A model generated the notes under the pieces. That model had not been told where the DNA came from, searched no databases, and saw only the letters and a list, made by a program, of their open reading frames with translations. The position numbers were made by a program, and so were the translations under genes. From DASUBV01 sp036501025 (lineage in GTDB: Bacteria; Actinomycetota; Actinomycetes; Streptosporangiales; Streptosporangiaceae), in assembly GCA_036501025.1 (NCBI GenBank), contig DASYBB010000170.1, positions 81,783-145,782 on the forward strand: 64,000 nucleotides of DNA. The letters run 5' to 3'. How positions within the stretch are numbered: position 1 is the stretch's first letter; every line of letters begins with the position of its first letter. This document shows positions 41,501-49,114 of the stretch, in pieces.

Positions 41501-42334
41501 ATGGAACATCACCACCACGGGCCGCAGCTGGCCGAGCTCCTCGACCTGGATGCCGAGGTCCTGCACGCCTACCTCGCCGACGTCATCGCCTGGGTCCGGC
41601 GGCAGGCCGCCGGCCAGCCCGGCCGGGTGCTGGACCTGGGCGCGGGCACCGGGACGGGAACCATCGCCCTGGCCCGGGCCTTCGCCGGGGCCGACGTGAC
41701 CGCCGTCGACCAGTCCGCCGACATGCTGGCCCGGGTCCGGTCCCGGGCCGCCGGCCTCGGCCTGGCCGGGCGGGTCACCACGGTGCAGGCCGACCTGGAC
41801 GCCGGATGGCCGGCCGCCGGGCCGGCGGACGTGGCGTGGGCGTCCAACGTCCTGCACGAGCTGCCCCGGCCGGAGCGGTTCCTGGCCGGCGCCTTCGCCG
41901 CCATCCGCCCCGGCGGCCTGCTGGCGGTGGCCGAGCTGGGCGCCCCGACGCGCTTCCTGCCCGACGACATCGGCCTGGGCCGCCCCGGCCTCGAGGCCCG
42001 CTGCCACGCCGCCCTGGAGTCGGCCCCGGACGGGCCGCCCACGCCCCACGGGGCCGACTGGGCGCCCGCCCTGGAGCGGGCCGGCTTCACGCCCGTCACC
42101 CGGCGGACCTTCCCCGTCGACCTGAAGCCCCCGCAGCCGGCCGCCACCGCCCAGTACGCCCGCGCCTACCTCCAGCGCATCCGCCCGGCGCTCGACGGCC
42201 GCCTGGACGCCGCCGACCTGGCCGCCCTCGACACGCTCCTCGACACCGGCGCCCCCGCCAGCCTCCTGCGCCGCGGCGACCTCACCGTCCGCGCCACCCG
42301 AACCGCCTGGACCGCCCGCCGCCCTCGGTCGTGA
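41501..42334 (+). CDS. Class I SAM-dependent methyltransferase
   Basis: 277 aa. Motif I LDLGAGTGTGTIALARAF, motif II acidic residue VTAVDQSADML and post-motif VAWASNVLHELPRPERFL define a Methyltransf_25/11-type enzyme. The N-terminus is rich in His (MEHHHHGPQ). Target unknown. The message may be leaderless since no ribosome site precedes the ATG. It is divergent from an XRE-cupin regulator, probably its controller. Confidence 0.88.
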   Translation: MEHHHHGPQLAELLDLDAEVLHAYLADVIAWVRRQAAGQPGRVLDLGAGTGTGTIALARAFAGADVTAVDQSADMLARVRSRAAGLGLAGRVTTVQADLDAGWPAAGPADVAWASNVLHELPRPERFLAGAFAAIRPGGLLAVAELGAPTRFLPDDIGLGRPGLEARCHAALESAPDGPPTPHGADWAPALERAGFTPVTRRTFPVDLKPPQPAATAQYARAYLQRIRPALDGRLDAADLAALDTLLDTGAPASLLRRGDLTVRATRTAWTARRPRS

Positions 42335-42420
42335 CCCTCAGCGGCTCGGATCGCGCCCCGGCAATGGCACCGAAACCAGGCTGATCATCTCCTTGCTGGA
42401 CAGGCGCGGCTTGCGAGGGC

Positions 42421-43551
42421 TCACGCTGCCGGGAGCGCGATGTCGAACGGCGTGAGTACTGGATGTGGCGGCTGTGCGGGCAGCGGCTGGTCCTCCAGGT
42501 ACAGCTCGACCGCCCACGACGGGGAGGTGACGTCGCTGCGGCTGGACTGGCAGCAGCCGCACGTGGCCGCGGCGGCCGGCGAGGGGCGGGAGCGAGGCGG
42601 GTTACCGGATGCCGGAAGCCGAGCTGCCGGCGGCCGCGGGTAGGCGGCGGGGAAGCCCTGGCGCCAGCTGGGGTAACGCAGGGTCCAGCCGAGCTCGCGC
42701 CTGGCGTTGGCGTTGGCGGCGCCGCGGGACTCGGTGGCCATGATCACGCCGCCCTCGCCGGCGAGGAGCCGGGCCAGCCAGGCGGGGGCGTGCCGGGGCG
42801 GCTTGGCGCCCAGGGCCGCGGCGAGGGCCGGCAGCCAGTCCCGGAGCGGGGCGGGATCGTCATCGACGATGTTGTAGACGGCCGGGCCGTCGTGGCCGAG
42901 CGCCAGGACCGTCGCGGCGGCCGCGTCGACGACGTGGATGAACGACATCAGGCCGGCGCCGCTGGCGACGACCGGGAACTGCCGCTTGCGGACCGCCGGT
43001 ACCAGGCCGTCATTGTCCGCGCCGTAGAACCCGCCGTAGCGCAGCGCGATGCCGCCGAAATCCGTGACGGCCTGGTCGAGGTAGGCCATGGCGGCGTTGG
43101 TCTGCTCGGTCCCGGCGGCCGGGCTTGGGTCGAGCGGGTCATCCTCGGTCTTGACCATGCTGCCGACGCGCGCGTAGCGGTAGGGCGCGAAGCTCTGCGC
43201 CACCAGGCGGCGCACGCCGGCGTCGCGGGCGGCGGCGATGAGGGCGTCGGTGCCCTCGGTGCGCAGCCGGTTGGTCATGGCGAAGCCGCGGTCGAGCTTG
43301 CGCGTGAAGCCGCCGGCCGCCAGCGCCGTGGCCTGGTGAATGATCGCGTCGGGGGCGGCATCGAGCACGGCCGCGCGCACGCCGGCCGGGTCCAGCAGGT
43401 CCAGTGCGACGGCCGTGGCCCCGGCGCCGCGCAGGCGCCCGGCCTTCTCCGGCGACCGGTAGGTGCCGGTCACCTGGTGGCCGGCGTCGATGAGCTGCGA
43501 GACGAGCGGGACGCCGATCGCACCGGTCGCTCCCGCAACGAAGACGCGCAT
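42421..43551 (-). CDS. NAD-dependent epimerase/NmrA-like protein with extra C-terminal tail
   Basis: 376 aa. Rossmann motif VAGATGAIG, then SFAPYRYARVG, a family substrate/catalytic region with ALRYGGFYG, and NIVDDDPAPLRDWLPALA. Compared with the paralogue at 59307-60239, which ends at YPSWREGFKAGLA, this protein matches up to YPSWRQGFPAAYP and then carries about 72 additional residues, Pro-rich and with a CGCC motif. The tail probably reflects loss of the original stop. Upstream, 43616-43642 is an ECF41-like promoter; epimerases are classical ECF41 targets. GAAGGAG ribosome site before the ATG. Confidence 0.85.
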   Translation of the reverse strand: MRVFVAGATGAIGVPLVSQLIDAGHQVTGTYRSPEKAGRLRGAGATAVALDLLDPAGVRAAVLDAAPDAIIHQATALAAGGFTRKLDRGFAMTNRLRTEGTDALIAAARDAGVRRLVAQSFAPYRYARVGSMVKTEDDPLDPSPAAGTEQTNAAMAYLDQAVTDFGGIALRYGGFYGADNDGLVPAVRKRQFPVVASGAGLMSFIHVVDAAAATVLALGHDGPAVYNIVDDDPAPLRDWLPALAAALGAKPPRHAPAWLARLLAGEGGVIMATESRGAANANARRELGWTLRYPSWRQGFPAAYPRPPAARLPASGNPPRSRPSPAAAATCGCCQSSRSDVTSPSWAVELYLEDQPLPAQPPHPVLTPFDIALPAA

Positions 43552-43615
43552 CGTTGCTGCTCCTTCGGGTAGCTGTGGCTGGTCACGTCAGTCGTGCCCA
43601 GCGGGTCACTGCTCT

Positions 43616-43642
43616 GACACCGGGGCACGGGCAGATGTGACA
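43616..43642 (-). promoter_or_regulatory. ECF41-type promoter of the epimerase gene
   Basis: Minus strand TGTCACA (43636-43642), exactly 16 bp, then TGTC (43616-43619). The ECF41 consensus, as recalled from published work, is TGTCACA-N16-CGTC; here the -10 has one mismatch. The equivalent element at 60283-60309 before the paralogous epimerase is perfect. Confidence 0.65.
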
Positions 43643-43734
43643 CCAGCCCGCAGCCGAGCTCCGGCGGCCGCGCCCGGATGGCGCTGCCGTAAGGTGCAGC
43701 TGCGGGGGTGCCGCGCGATGTGGGGAGGCCATCG

Positions 43735-44388
43735 ATGCCCGGTGTCACGATCTCGGCGGGTTACGGCGCGGGCGGCAGCATCGTCGCTCCGCACGTGGCG
43801 CGGCTGCTGGAGCTCCCGCTGCTGGACCGGGCGATCAGCGCGCGCGTCGCCGCCCAGCTGCACGTCTCGGTGCAGGAGGCGGAGGGCGGTGCCGTCCGCC
43901 GCTCGCTGACCGAGCGGTTCTTCAGCGCGCTCGCCCCGCTGACCGCCGACGTGCTGGCCGTCGGCACCGACGCGGTGCCCCGCGACCTGGCCGAGCCGCC
44001 CGACGAGGCGGCCCAGTTCCGCGCGCAGGCCGAGGCCATCATGCGGGCCGCGCTGGTGACCGGCGCGGTCATCCTGGGCCGCGCGGGCGCGGCCGCGTTC
44101 CGCGACGAGCCGGGCGTCCTGCGGGTGCGGCTGTTCGGCCCGGCCGACGCCCGCATCGCGCAGGCCATCCGGTTCGGCGACGTCGACGAGGCGACCGCGC
44201 GGCAGCGGCGGGCCGAGGTGGACCGCGCCCGGGCGCAGTACGTGCGCCGGCTGTACCGGGCCGACATCGACGACCCCGACCTGTTCCACCTGCACATCGA
44301 CAGCACGGTGGTGTCGCTGGACGCCTGCGCGGAGGTGATCGCGGCCGCCTACCGCGCCGTCGCGGGATCGGGCCGGGCGGCCGCCTGA
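43735..44388 (+). CDS. Cytidylate-kinase-like family protein
   Basis: 217 aa. The N-terminal phosphate-binding region is VTISAGYGAGGSIVAPHVARLL, variant P-loop GYGAGGS, then LPLLDRAIS. The rest resembles the Cytidylate_kin2 family with GAVILGRAGAAAFRD and LFGPADARIAQA. Substrate is unknown; some relatives are linked to stress or regulatory nucleotide metabolism. GGGGAGG lies 9 nt before the ATG 43735; an upstream GTG (43708) is less likely. Confidence 0.88.
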   Translation: MPGVTISAGYGAGGSIVAPHVARLLELPLLDRAISARVAAQLHVSVQEAEGGAVRRSLTERFFSALAPLTADVLAVGTDAVPRDLAEPPDEAAQFRAQAEAIMRAALVTGAVILGRAGAAAFRDEPGVLRVRLFGPADARIAQAIRFGDVDEATARQRRAEVDRARAQYVRRLYRADIDDPDLFHLHIDSTVVSLDACAEVIAAAYRAVAGSGRAAA

Positions 44389-44527
44389 CCGCCGCCCGCC
44401 GCGCGATCAAGCTGCCGGGCCGGCTGGTGATGGGCCCCCGGCGTGCCGCATACTTATGCAGCATGCGCCGGGTCGCCCGGCCACCCTCCGCGGACCAGTC
44501 ATCAGCAGCCCAGGGTAGGTGGTACGA

Positions 44528-46246
44528 GTGGATCGGCCCTATGAACTCACCTCCGAGGCCGGCCGGATGGTGGCCCGGGTCCGCCTGCGCGGCGCCTCCG
44601 TCCTGGCGTCGCCGCTGCTCAACCGCGGGACCGCGTTCACCGTGGCCGAGCGGACCGAGCTGGGCCTGACCGGCCTGCTGCCCGACCGCGTCTCGACGAT
44701 CGACGGCCAGCTGGCCCGGGTGTACGCGCAGTACCTGCGCCAGCCCGACGACCTGTCCAAGAACCTGTACCTGGCCAACCTGCGCGACCGCAACGAGGTC
44801 CTGTTCTACCGGCTGCTGATCGACCACATCGAGGAGATGCTGCCGATCGTCTACACCCCGACGGTCGGGACGGCGATCGAGCGGTACAGCCACGAGTACC
44901 GCCGCCCGCGCGGGGTCTACCTGTCGGTGAATCATCCTGACCAGGTCGAGACCGCGTTTCGTAATTACGGGCTGGGACCCGATGAGGTCGACCTGATCGT
45001 TGCCACGGATTCCGAGGGGATCCTGGGCATCGGGGACTGGGGGGTCGGCGGCATCCAGATCGCGATCGGGAAGCTCGCCGTCTACATCGCGGCGGCCGGG
45101 CTGCACCCGCGCCGCGTCATCCCGGTCGTGCTGGATACCGGCACCGACAATCCCGCGCTGCTCGACGACGACATGTACGTGGGCATCCGGCAGCCGCGCG
45201 TGCGCGGCGAGCGGTACGACGAGCTGATCGACACCTACGTCTCGACCGCGACCCGGATGTTCCCGCACGCCATGCTGCACTGGGAGGACTTCGGAGCGGC
45301 CAACGCCCGCCGCATCCTGACCCGGTACGAGCAGACGCACTGCACGTTCAACGACGACATGCAGGGCACCGCCGCCGTAGTGCTGGCCGCCGCCATCCGC
45401 GCGGTCCAGGCCGCCGGGACGCGGTGGCGGGATCAGCGGGTGGTGATCCACGGGGCCGGCACGGCCGGGGTCGGGATCGCGGACGCGCTGGTGCTGGAGA
45501 TGACGGCCGACGGCCTCAGCCACGAGGAGGCCACCGGCCGCATCTTCGCCCTCGGCAGCCGCGGGCTGCTGACCACCGACTACCCCGGCACGCTGCGGGA
45601 CTTCCAGGTCGGCTACGCCCGCCCGGCGGCCGAGGTGGCGGGCTGGGCGCGCGACGCCGACGGGGGCATCGGGCTGGCCGAGACGGTGGCCCGCACCCAG
45701 CCGACCATGCTGATCGGGACCTCGACCCAGCCGGGGGTGTTCTCGCAGGCCATCGTCGCCGAGATGGCGGCGCACACCGCGCGGCCGATCATCATGCCGC
45801 TGTCCAACCCGACGTCGCGGGCCGAGGCCCAGCCCGCCGACCTGATCAACTGGACGCACGGCCGGGCGCTGGTCGCGGCGGGCAGCCCGTTCCCGCCGGT
45901 CACGCTGGACGGCGTGCGCTACGAGATCGCCCAGGCCAACAACGCGCTGATCTTCCCCGGCCTCGGCACCGGCGTGATCGTCTCGCGGGCCAGCCGGGTC
46001 AGCGCCGGGATGCTGGCCGCCGCGGCGGAGGCGCTGGCCGCCCTGGCCGGCGAGGGCGCCTCCGGGCCGGGCGCTTCCCTGCTGCCGCCGGTCACCAGCC
46101 TGCGCAGCGTGTCCGCCGCCGTCGCGACGGCGGTCGCGACGGCCGCGCAGGCCGAGGGGCTGGCCCAGGCCGACCTGCACGACCCCGCCGCGCAGGTCCG
46201 TGACGCCATGTGGTTCCCCGACTACCCGGACGTCGTGCCCATCTGA
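44528..46246 (+). CDS. NAD-dependent malic enzyme (oxidative decarboxylating), long form
   Basis: 572 aa, the size of MaeA/SfcA-type enzymes. Conserved catalytic segments include YTPTVGTAIERY, EGILGIGDWGVGG, the Lys in IQIAIGKLAVY, metal-binding FEDFGAAN-like WEDFGAANA and NDDMQGTAAV, with the NAD motif IHGAGTAGVGIA. It converts malate to pyruvate, giving NADH. The start GTG 44528 is placed 8 nt after AGGGTAGG; another GTG at 44519 would add three residues. Downstream, 29 bp away, is an amidohydrolase. Confidence 0.93.
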   Translation: MDRPYELTSEAGRMVARVRLRGASVLASPLLNRGTAFTVAERTELGLTGLLPDRVSTIDGQLARVYAQYLRQPDDLSKNLYLANLRDRNEVLFYRLLIDHIEEMLPIVYTPTVGTAIERYSHEYRRPRGVYLSVNHPDQVETAFRNYGLGPDEVDLIVATDSEGILGIGDWGVGGIQIAIGKLAVYIAAAGLHPRRVIPVVLDTGTDNPALLDDDMYVGIRQPRVRGERYDELIDTYVSTATRMFPHAMLHWEDFGAANARRILTRYEQTHCTFNDDMQGTAAVVLAAAIRAVQAAGTRWRDQRVVIHGAGTAGVGIADALVLEMTADGLSHEEATGRIFALGSRGLLTTDYPGTLRDFQVGYARPAAEVAGWARDADGGIGLAETVARTQPTMLIGTSTQPGVFSQAIVAEMAAHTARPIIMPLSNPTSRAEAQPADLINWTHGRALVAAGSPFPPVTLDGVRYEIAQANNALIFPGLGTGVIVSRASRVSAGMLAAAAEALAALAGEGASGPGASLLPPVTSLRSVSAAVATAVATAAQAEGLAQADLHDPAAQVRDAMWFPDYPDVVPI

Positions 46247-46275
46247 ATCCGGCATTACGGGCGCATGATGTGATC

Positions 46276-47214
46276 ATGGAGGAGATTCTCGAGCCCGGCC
46301 TGATCATCTGCGACCCGCACCACCACCTGTGGGATCGCCCGGACAACCGCTACATGATGGGGGAGCTGCGGGCCGACACCGGCAGCGGCCATCGCATCGA
46401 GCACACCGTCTTCATCGACTGCCGGTCAGGGTACCGGGCCGACGGCCCGGAGGCGTTCCGCCCGGTGGGGGAGACCGAGATGGTCGCGGCCGCCGATCCG
46501 GACGGGTTCATCGCCGGGATCGTGAGCCGGGTCGACCTGCGCCTGCCGGAGGCGGCGGACGTGCTCGCGGCGCACGTCGAGGCGGCCGGCGGGCGGTTCC
46601 GCGGCATCCGCCAGTCGAGCGTCTTCGAGCCGAGCCTCGAGCCCCGGCTGGGCATCAGCAACCCGCCGCCGGGCCTGCTCGGCGATCCGGCGTTCCGGTC
46701 GGGATTCGCCGCGCTCGGGCGGGCCGGGCTCAGCTTCGACGCCTGGCTGTACCACCCGCAGATCCACGAGCTCACCGACCTGGCCCGGGCCGTCCCGGAC
46801 ACGACGGTCATCCTCGACCACCTGGGCGGCCCGCTCGGCCAGGGCGCGTACGCGGGGCGGCGGGACGAGGTGCGGCCGGCCTGGCGGGCGGCCCTGGCCG
46901 ACCTGGCCACGTGCCCGAGCGTGTTCCTCAAGCTGGGCGGCATCGGGATGCCGGTGTTCGGGCTGGACTTCCACGAGCACCCGGAGGCGACGACGTCGGC
47001 GGACCTGGCGGCGGCGTGGGGCGACGACATCCGCTGGTGCATCGAGCAGTTCGGCGTGGACCGGTGCATGTTCGAGTCGAACTTCCCGGTCGACGGGGCG
47101 TCGTGCAGCTACGCGGTCCTGTGGAATGCGTTCAAGCGCATGGTGGCCGATGCGAGCCCGGCGGAAAAGGCCGCGCTGTTCCACGACACGGCGGTGCGGG
47201 CCTATCGGCTGTGA
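46276..47214 (+). CDS. Amidohydrolase_2-type TIM-barrel metal-dependent hydrolase
   Basis: 312 aa. DPHHHLWDRPDN gives the HxH metal site; FRGIRQSSVFEP, VILDHLGGPLG and FGVDRCMFESNFPVDG supply the other ligands and catalytic Asp/Asn of the ACMSD/amidohydrolase_2 superfamily. Typical reactions are decarboxylation or lactone/amide hydrolysis. The ATG at 46276 follows TGATGTGATC and lacks a strong ribosome site. It lies just before the lanthipeptide operon, from which it is separated by about 275 bp with a promoter, so it is probably not part of it. Confidence 0.85.
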   Translation: MEEILEPGLIICDPHHHLWDRPDNRYMMGELRADTGSGHRIEHTVFIDCRSGYRADGPEAFRPVGETEMVAAADPDGFIAGIVSRVDLRLPEAADVLAAHVEAAGGRFRGIRQSSVFEPSLEPRLGISNPPPGLLGDPAFRSGFAALGRAGLSFDAWLYHPQIHELTDLARAVPDTTVILDHLGGPLGQGAYAGRRDEVRPAWRAALADLATCPSVFLKLGGIGMPVFGLDFHEHPEATTSADLAAAWGDDIRWCIEQFGVDRCMFESNFPVDGASCSYAVLWNAFKRMVADASPAEKAALFHDTAVRAYRL

Positions 47215-47389
47215 CCAGCCCCCGGGCCGGCCGCTGTCCGCCTGCCTGGGCTGGTCCGGCCTGCTTTGGGCCGAACAATGACGCCAGGTACCCACGTATG
47301 TTGTTTGATTACCGAGCTTCCCGCAATGCCCGCCGATTACCGCTGTCATCGGGTAGGGTGAGTATTCTCAGAAACGGCGATTGAATAGC

Positions 47390-47417
47390 TTGCCCCGCGT
47401 CTTCAATGGTGTAGTGT
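47390..47417 (+). promoter_or_regulatory. Candidate promoter of the lanthipeptide operon
   Basis: TTGCCC (47390-47395), 16 bp, TAGTGT (47412-47417). The surrounding 200 bp are noticeably less GC-rich than the rest of the window. Transcription from here would give a leader of about 65 nt before the precursor start. Confidence 0.5.
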
Positions 47418-47430
47418 CTCTGACTGCGAG

Positions 47431-47458
47431 AAGCGGCTGACGCAATACGCGGCCGCTT
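47431..47458 (+). promoter_or_regulatory. 5' leader stem-loop before lanA
   Basis: AAGCGGC at 47431-47437 pairs with GCCGCTT at 47452-47458 around a 14-nt loop. It would form in the untranslated leader upstream of the ribosome binding site. It could be a stabiliser or control point, or an operator in DNA. Confidence 0.4.
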
Positions 47459-47488
47459 ATCACCCTGCCAGAGAATTGGAGAGTGAAC

Positions 47489-47677
47489 ATGAAGACGCAG
47501 TCCAAGAAGCTCGTGCTCTCGAAGGAGACGCTGCGCAGCCTCGATGATCAGGATCTTTCAAGCGTCGTGGGCGGTACCGGCACGATCGTGTGCGTGGACA
47601 CCGTCCTGTGCAACAGCGGCGTCTGCGACAGCGTTATCTGCAACAGCGCGGTCTGTAACATCGGCATCACTCTTTAA
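47489..47677 (+). CDS. Lanthipeptide precursor with double-glycine leader (LanA-like)
   Basis: 62 aa from ATG 47489, which has GGAGAG 5 nt upstream; an in-frame GTG at 47483 is less well placed. The leader (29 aa) contains KLVLSKETLRSLDDQDL and ends SSVVGG, a double-glycine cleavage site. The core is 33 aa with five Cys and seven Ser/Thr. Each Cys is preceded three residues earlier by Ser or Thr: TIVC, TVLC, SGVC, SVIC, SAVC. After dehydration and cyclisation this could give five consecutive four-residue (methyl)lanthionine rings. The core ends NIGITL. Downstream are LanC, LanB and a C39 exporter. The KLxLxKETLRxL leader resembles those of GG-leader class I lanthipeptides. The product appears undescribed to me; activity unknown. 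Confidence 0.88.
   Translation: MKTQSKKLVLSKETLRSLDDQDLSSVVGGTGTIVCVDTVLCNSGVCDSVICNSAVCNIGITL
47597..47671 (+). repeat. Five tandem 15-bp units encoding the lanthipeptide core pentads
   Basis: Units translate to DTVLC, NSGVC, DSVIC, NSAVC and the degenerate NIGIT, that is (D/N)(S/T)x(V/I/L)C. The nucleotide pattern (G/A)ACA(G/C)C...TG(C/T) repeats every 15 bases, the last copy having lost both Ser and Cys. Repeat expansion by slippage would add or remove whole rings. Confidence 0.9.
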
Positions 47678-47756
47678 CTCGCTGAAGTGCAGAGACGGTT
47701 ATGACGCTCGGGCTGCCCTCGTCAGCGAGTCACCCTGAGCGAGATGAACATGGCCG

Positions 47757-47792
47757 GCGATGTCCCGGTCACTGCGAGGACCGGGACATCGC
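47757..47792 (+). terminator. Strong stem-loop between lanA and lanC (attenuator candidate)
   Basis: GCGATGTCCCGGTC (47757-47770) and GACCGGGACATCGC (47779-47792) form a perfect 14-bp stem with an 8-nt loop. There is no T-tract after it. A larger inverted repeat, CTCGCTGA/TCAGCGAG, at 47678-47685 and 47722-47729, directly follows the precursor stop. Such structures commonly give partial termination and raise the precursor-to-enzyme ratio in lantibiotic operons. Confidence 0.7.
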
Positions 47793-47899
47793 GGGGCCGG
47801 CGCAGGCAGCCGTGTCGCCGGCCAGCGCGCGGGGCCATTGCACGCAGGGCCGTGCGGCATTGGCGACGGGAATCGCGACGCGCTCGCGGGGAGATACCT

Positions 47900-49114
47900 A
47901 TGGGATGGAATCCGCTGCTTACCGGCGCCTTGCGGGAATCAGCGCTCGAAAGGGCGGCCGCGCTCAGGCGATCTGTGATAACGGCGCGCACCGCGGATCA
48001 GCGGAGCTCCTCTTTAGCGGCCGGCTCGGCAGGAATTGCCATCTGGCACGCCGTTGCCGCTCAGGGGGGGCAGGACGGGCGCGCGGGCGAGATGGCAGCG
48101 GCCTGCCTGAATAGCGCTATCGAGGCGCTGGCCAGCCAGCCGCTCGGCCTGTCGCTGTACTCGGGGTTCACCGGCATCGCCTGGGCCGCCGACCTGGTGG
48201 ACCGGCTCCTTCCGGGCCAGGACGCCGACCGCAATGACGATATTGACCGGGCGCTGGCCCGGGCCATAGGCCGCTATCCCGCGGACGGGCCCTACGACGT
48301 CATCGACGGGCTCGCGGGCCTCGGCAGCTACGCTCTGGCGCGGTGGCCGCGGCCCGAGGCAGCGGACTGCCTCGCCGGGGTGGTCGAGCACCTGGCCAGC
48401 CGGTCTCGCCGGGACGCAGGCGGCGTGTGCTGGCCGATCCCGGCCGCCGGGCTGCCCGGCCCGCGGCGACGGCTCTACCCGGCCGGGGGCGTGGATGTCG
48501 GGATGGCCCACGGCATGGCCGGAGTGCTGCCGCTGCTCGCCCGGGCCTGTGCCCTCGGCGTCAGCGAGCCCACCGCGCGCCCGCTGCTCGACGGTGCTGT
48601 GCAGTGGCTGCTGGAGCACCTCGCCGACTCGCCGGCCGGCCGCACCGCCCCGTCGTTCGTCACGGCTGACGGGGCGCCCGCCCCGGCGAGGTCGGCCTGG
48701 TGCTACGGCGACCCCGGGGTCGCGGTCGCGCTGCTCCTGGCCGCCCGGGACGTGGGTGAGCCGGGCTGGGCGCAGGCCGCCACGGAACTTGCGCTGCGGG
48801 CGGCGCGCCGCCCGGCCGAACTCTCCGGGGTGACTGACGCCGGGCTCTGCCATGGGGCCGCCGGCCTGGCGCATCTCTTCACCCGGATGCACCAGCTGAC
48901 CGGCCAGCCGGAGCTCGCGGGCGCGGCCCTGCGCTGGATGGAGCGCACGCTGGACATGTGCGCCCGGCCGGCCGCGGCCTGGAACGGGCCGGGCCTGCTG
49001 GAAGGCGCCGCCGGCATTGCCCTGGTCCTGCTGGCCGGCTGCCTGCCCGCTGAGCCGGCCTGGGATCAGATGCTGCTGGTCAGCACCGGCCTGTCCGCGC
49101 CGGTGGGCGCATGA
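47900..49114 (+). CDS. LanC-like lanthionine cyclase
   Basis: 404 aa. The (alpha/alpha) barrel zinc ligands are Cys268 (AWCYGDPG), Cys317 and His318 (LCHGAAGLAHLF). GMAHGMAGVLPLL is the conserved GxxHG motif, and the N-terminal part has LYSGFTGIAWAADLV. LanC catalyses thioether formation from Cys and dehydrated Ser/Thr. The ATG at 47900 has GCGGGGAG a few nucleotides upstream; a longer frame from 47744 runs through the hairpin and lacks similarity. Its TGA overlaps the LanB ATG, so translation is coupled. Confidence 0.92.
   Translation: MGWNPLLTGALRESALERAAALRRSVITARTADQRSSSLAAGSAGIAIWHAVAAQGGQDGRAGEMAAACLNSAIEALASQPLGLSLYSGFTGIAWAADLVDRLLPGQDADRNDDIDRALARAIGRYPADGPYDVIDGLAGLGSYALARWPRPEAADCLAGVVEHLASRSRRDAGGVCWPIPAAGLPGPRRRLYPAGGVDVGMAHGMAGVLPLLARACALGVSEPTARPLLDGAVQWLLEHLADSPAGRTAPSFVTADGAPAPARSAWCYGDPGVAVALLLAARDVGEPGWAQAATELALRAARRPAELSGVTDAGLCHGAAGLAHLFTRMHQLTGQPELAGAALRWMERTLDMCARPAAAWNGPGLLEGAAGIALVLLAGCLPAEPAWDQMLLVSTGLSAPVGA

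Noticed and set aside
47483..47488. GTG 47483 as lanA start
   Set aside because: The GGAGAG motif overlaps it; ATG 47489 has correct spacing.
47744..47899. Upstream ATG extension of LanC
   Set aside because: The extra 52 residues are Arg-rich, pass through the 14-bp hairpin and lack family similarity; ATG 47900 has a good ribosome site.
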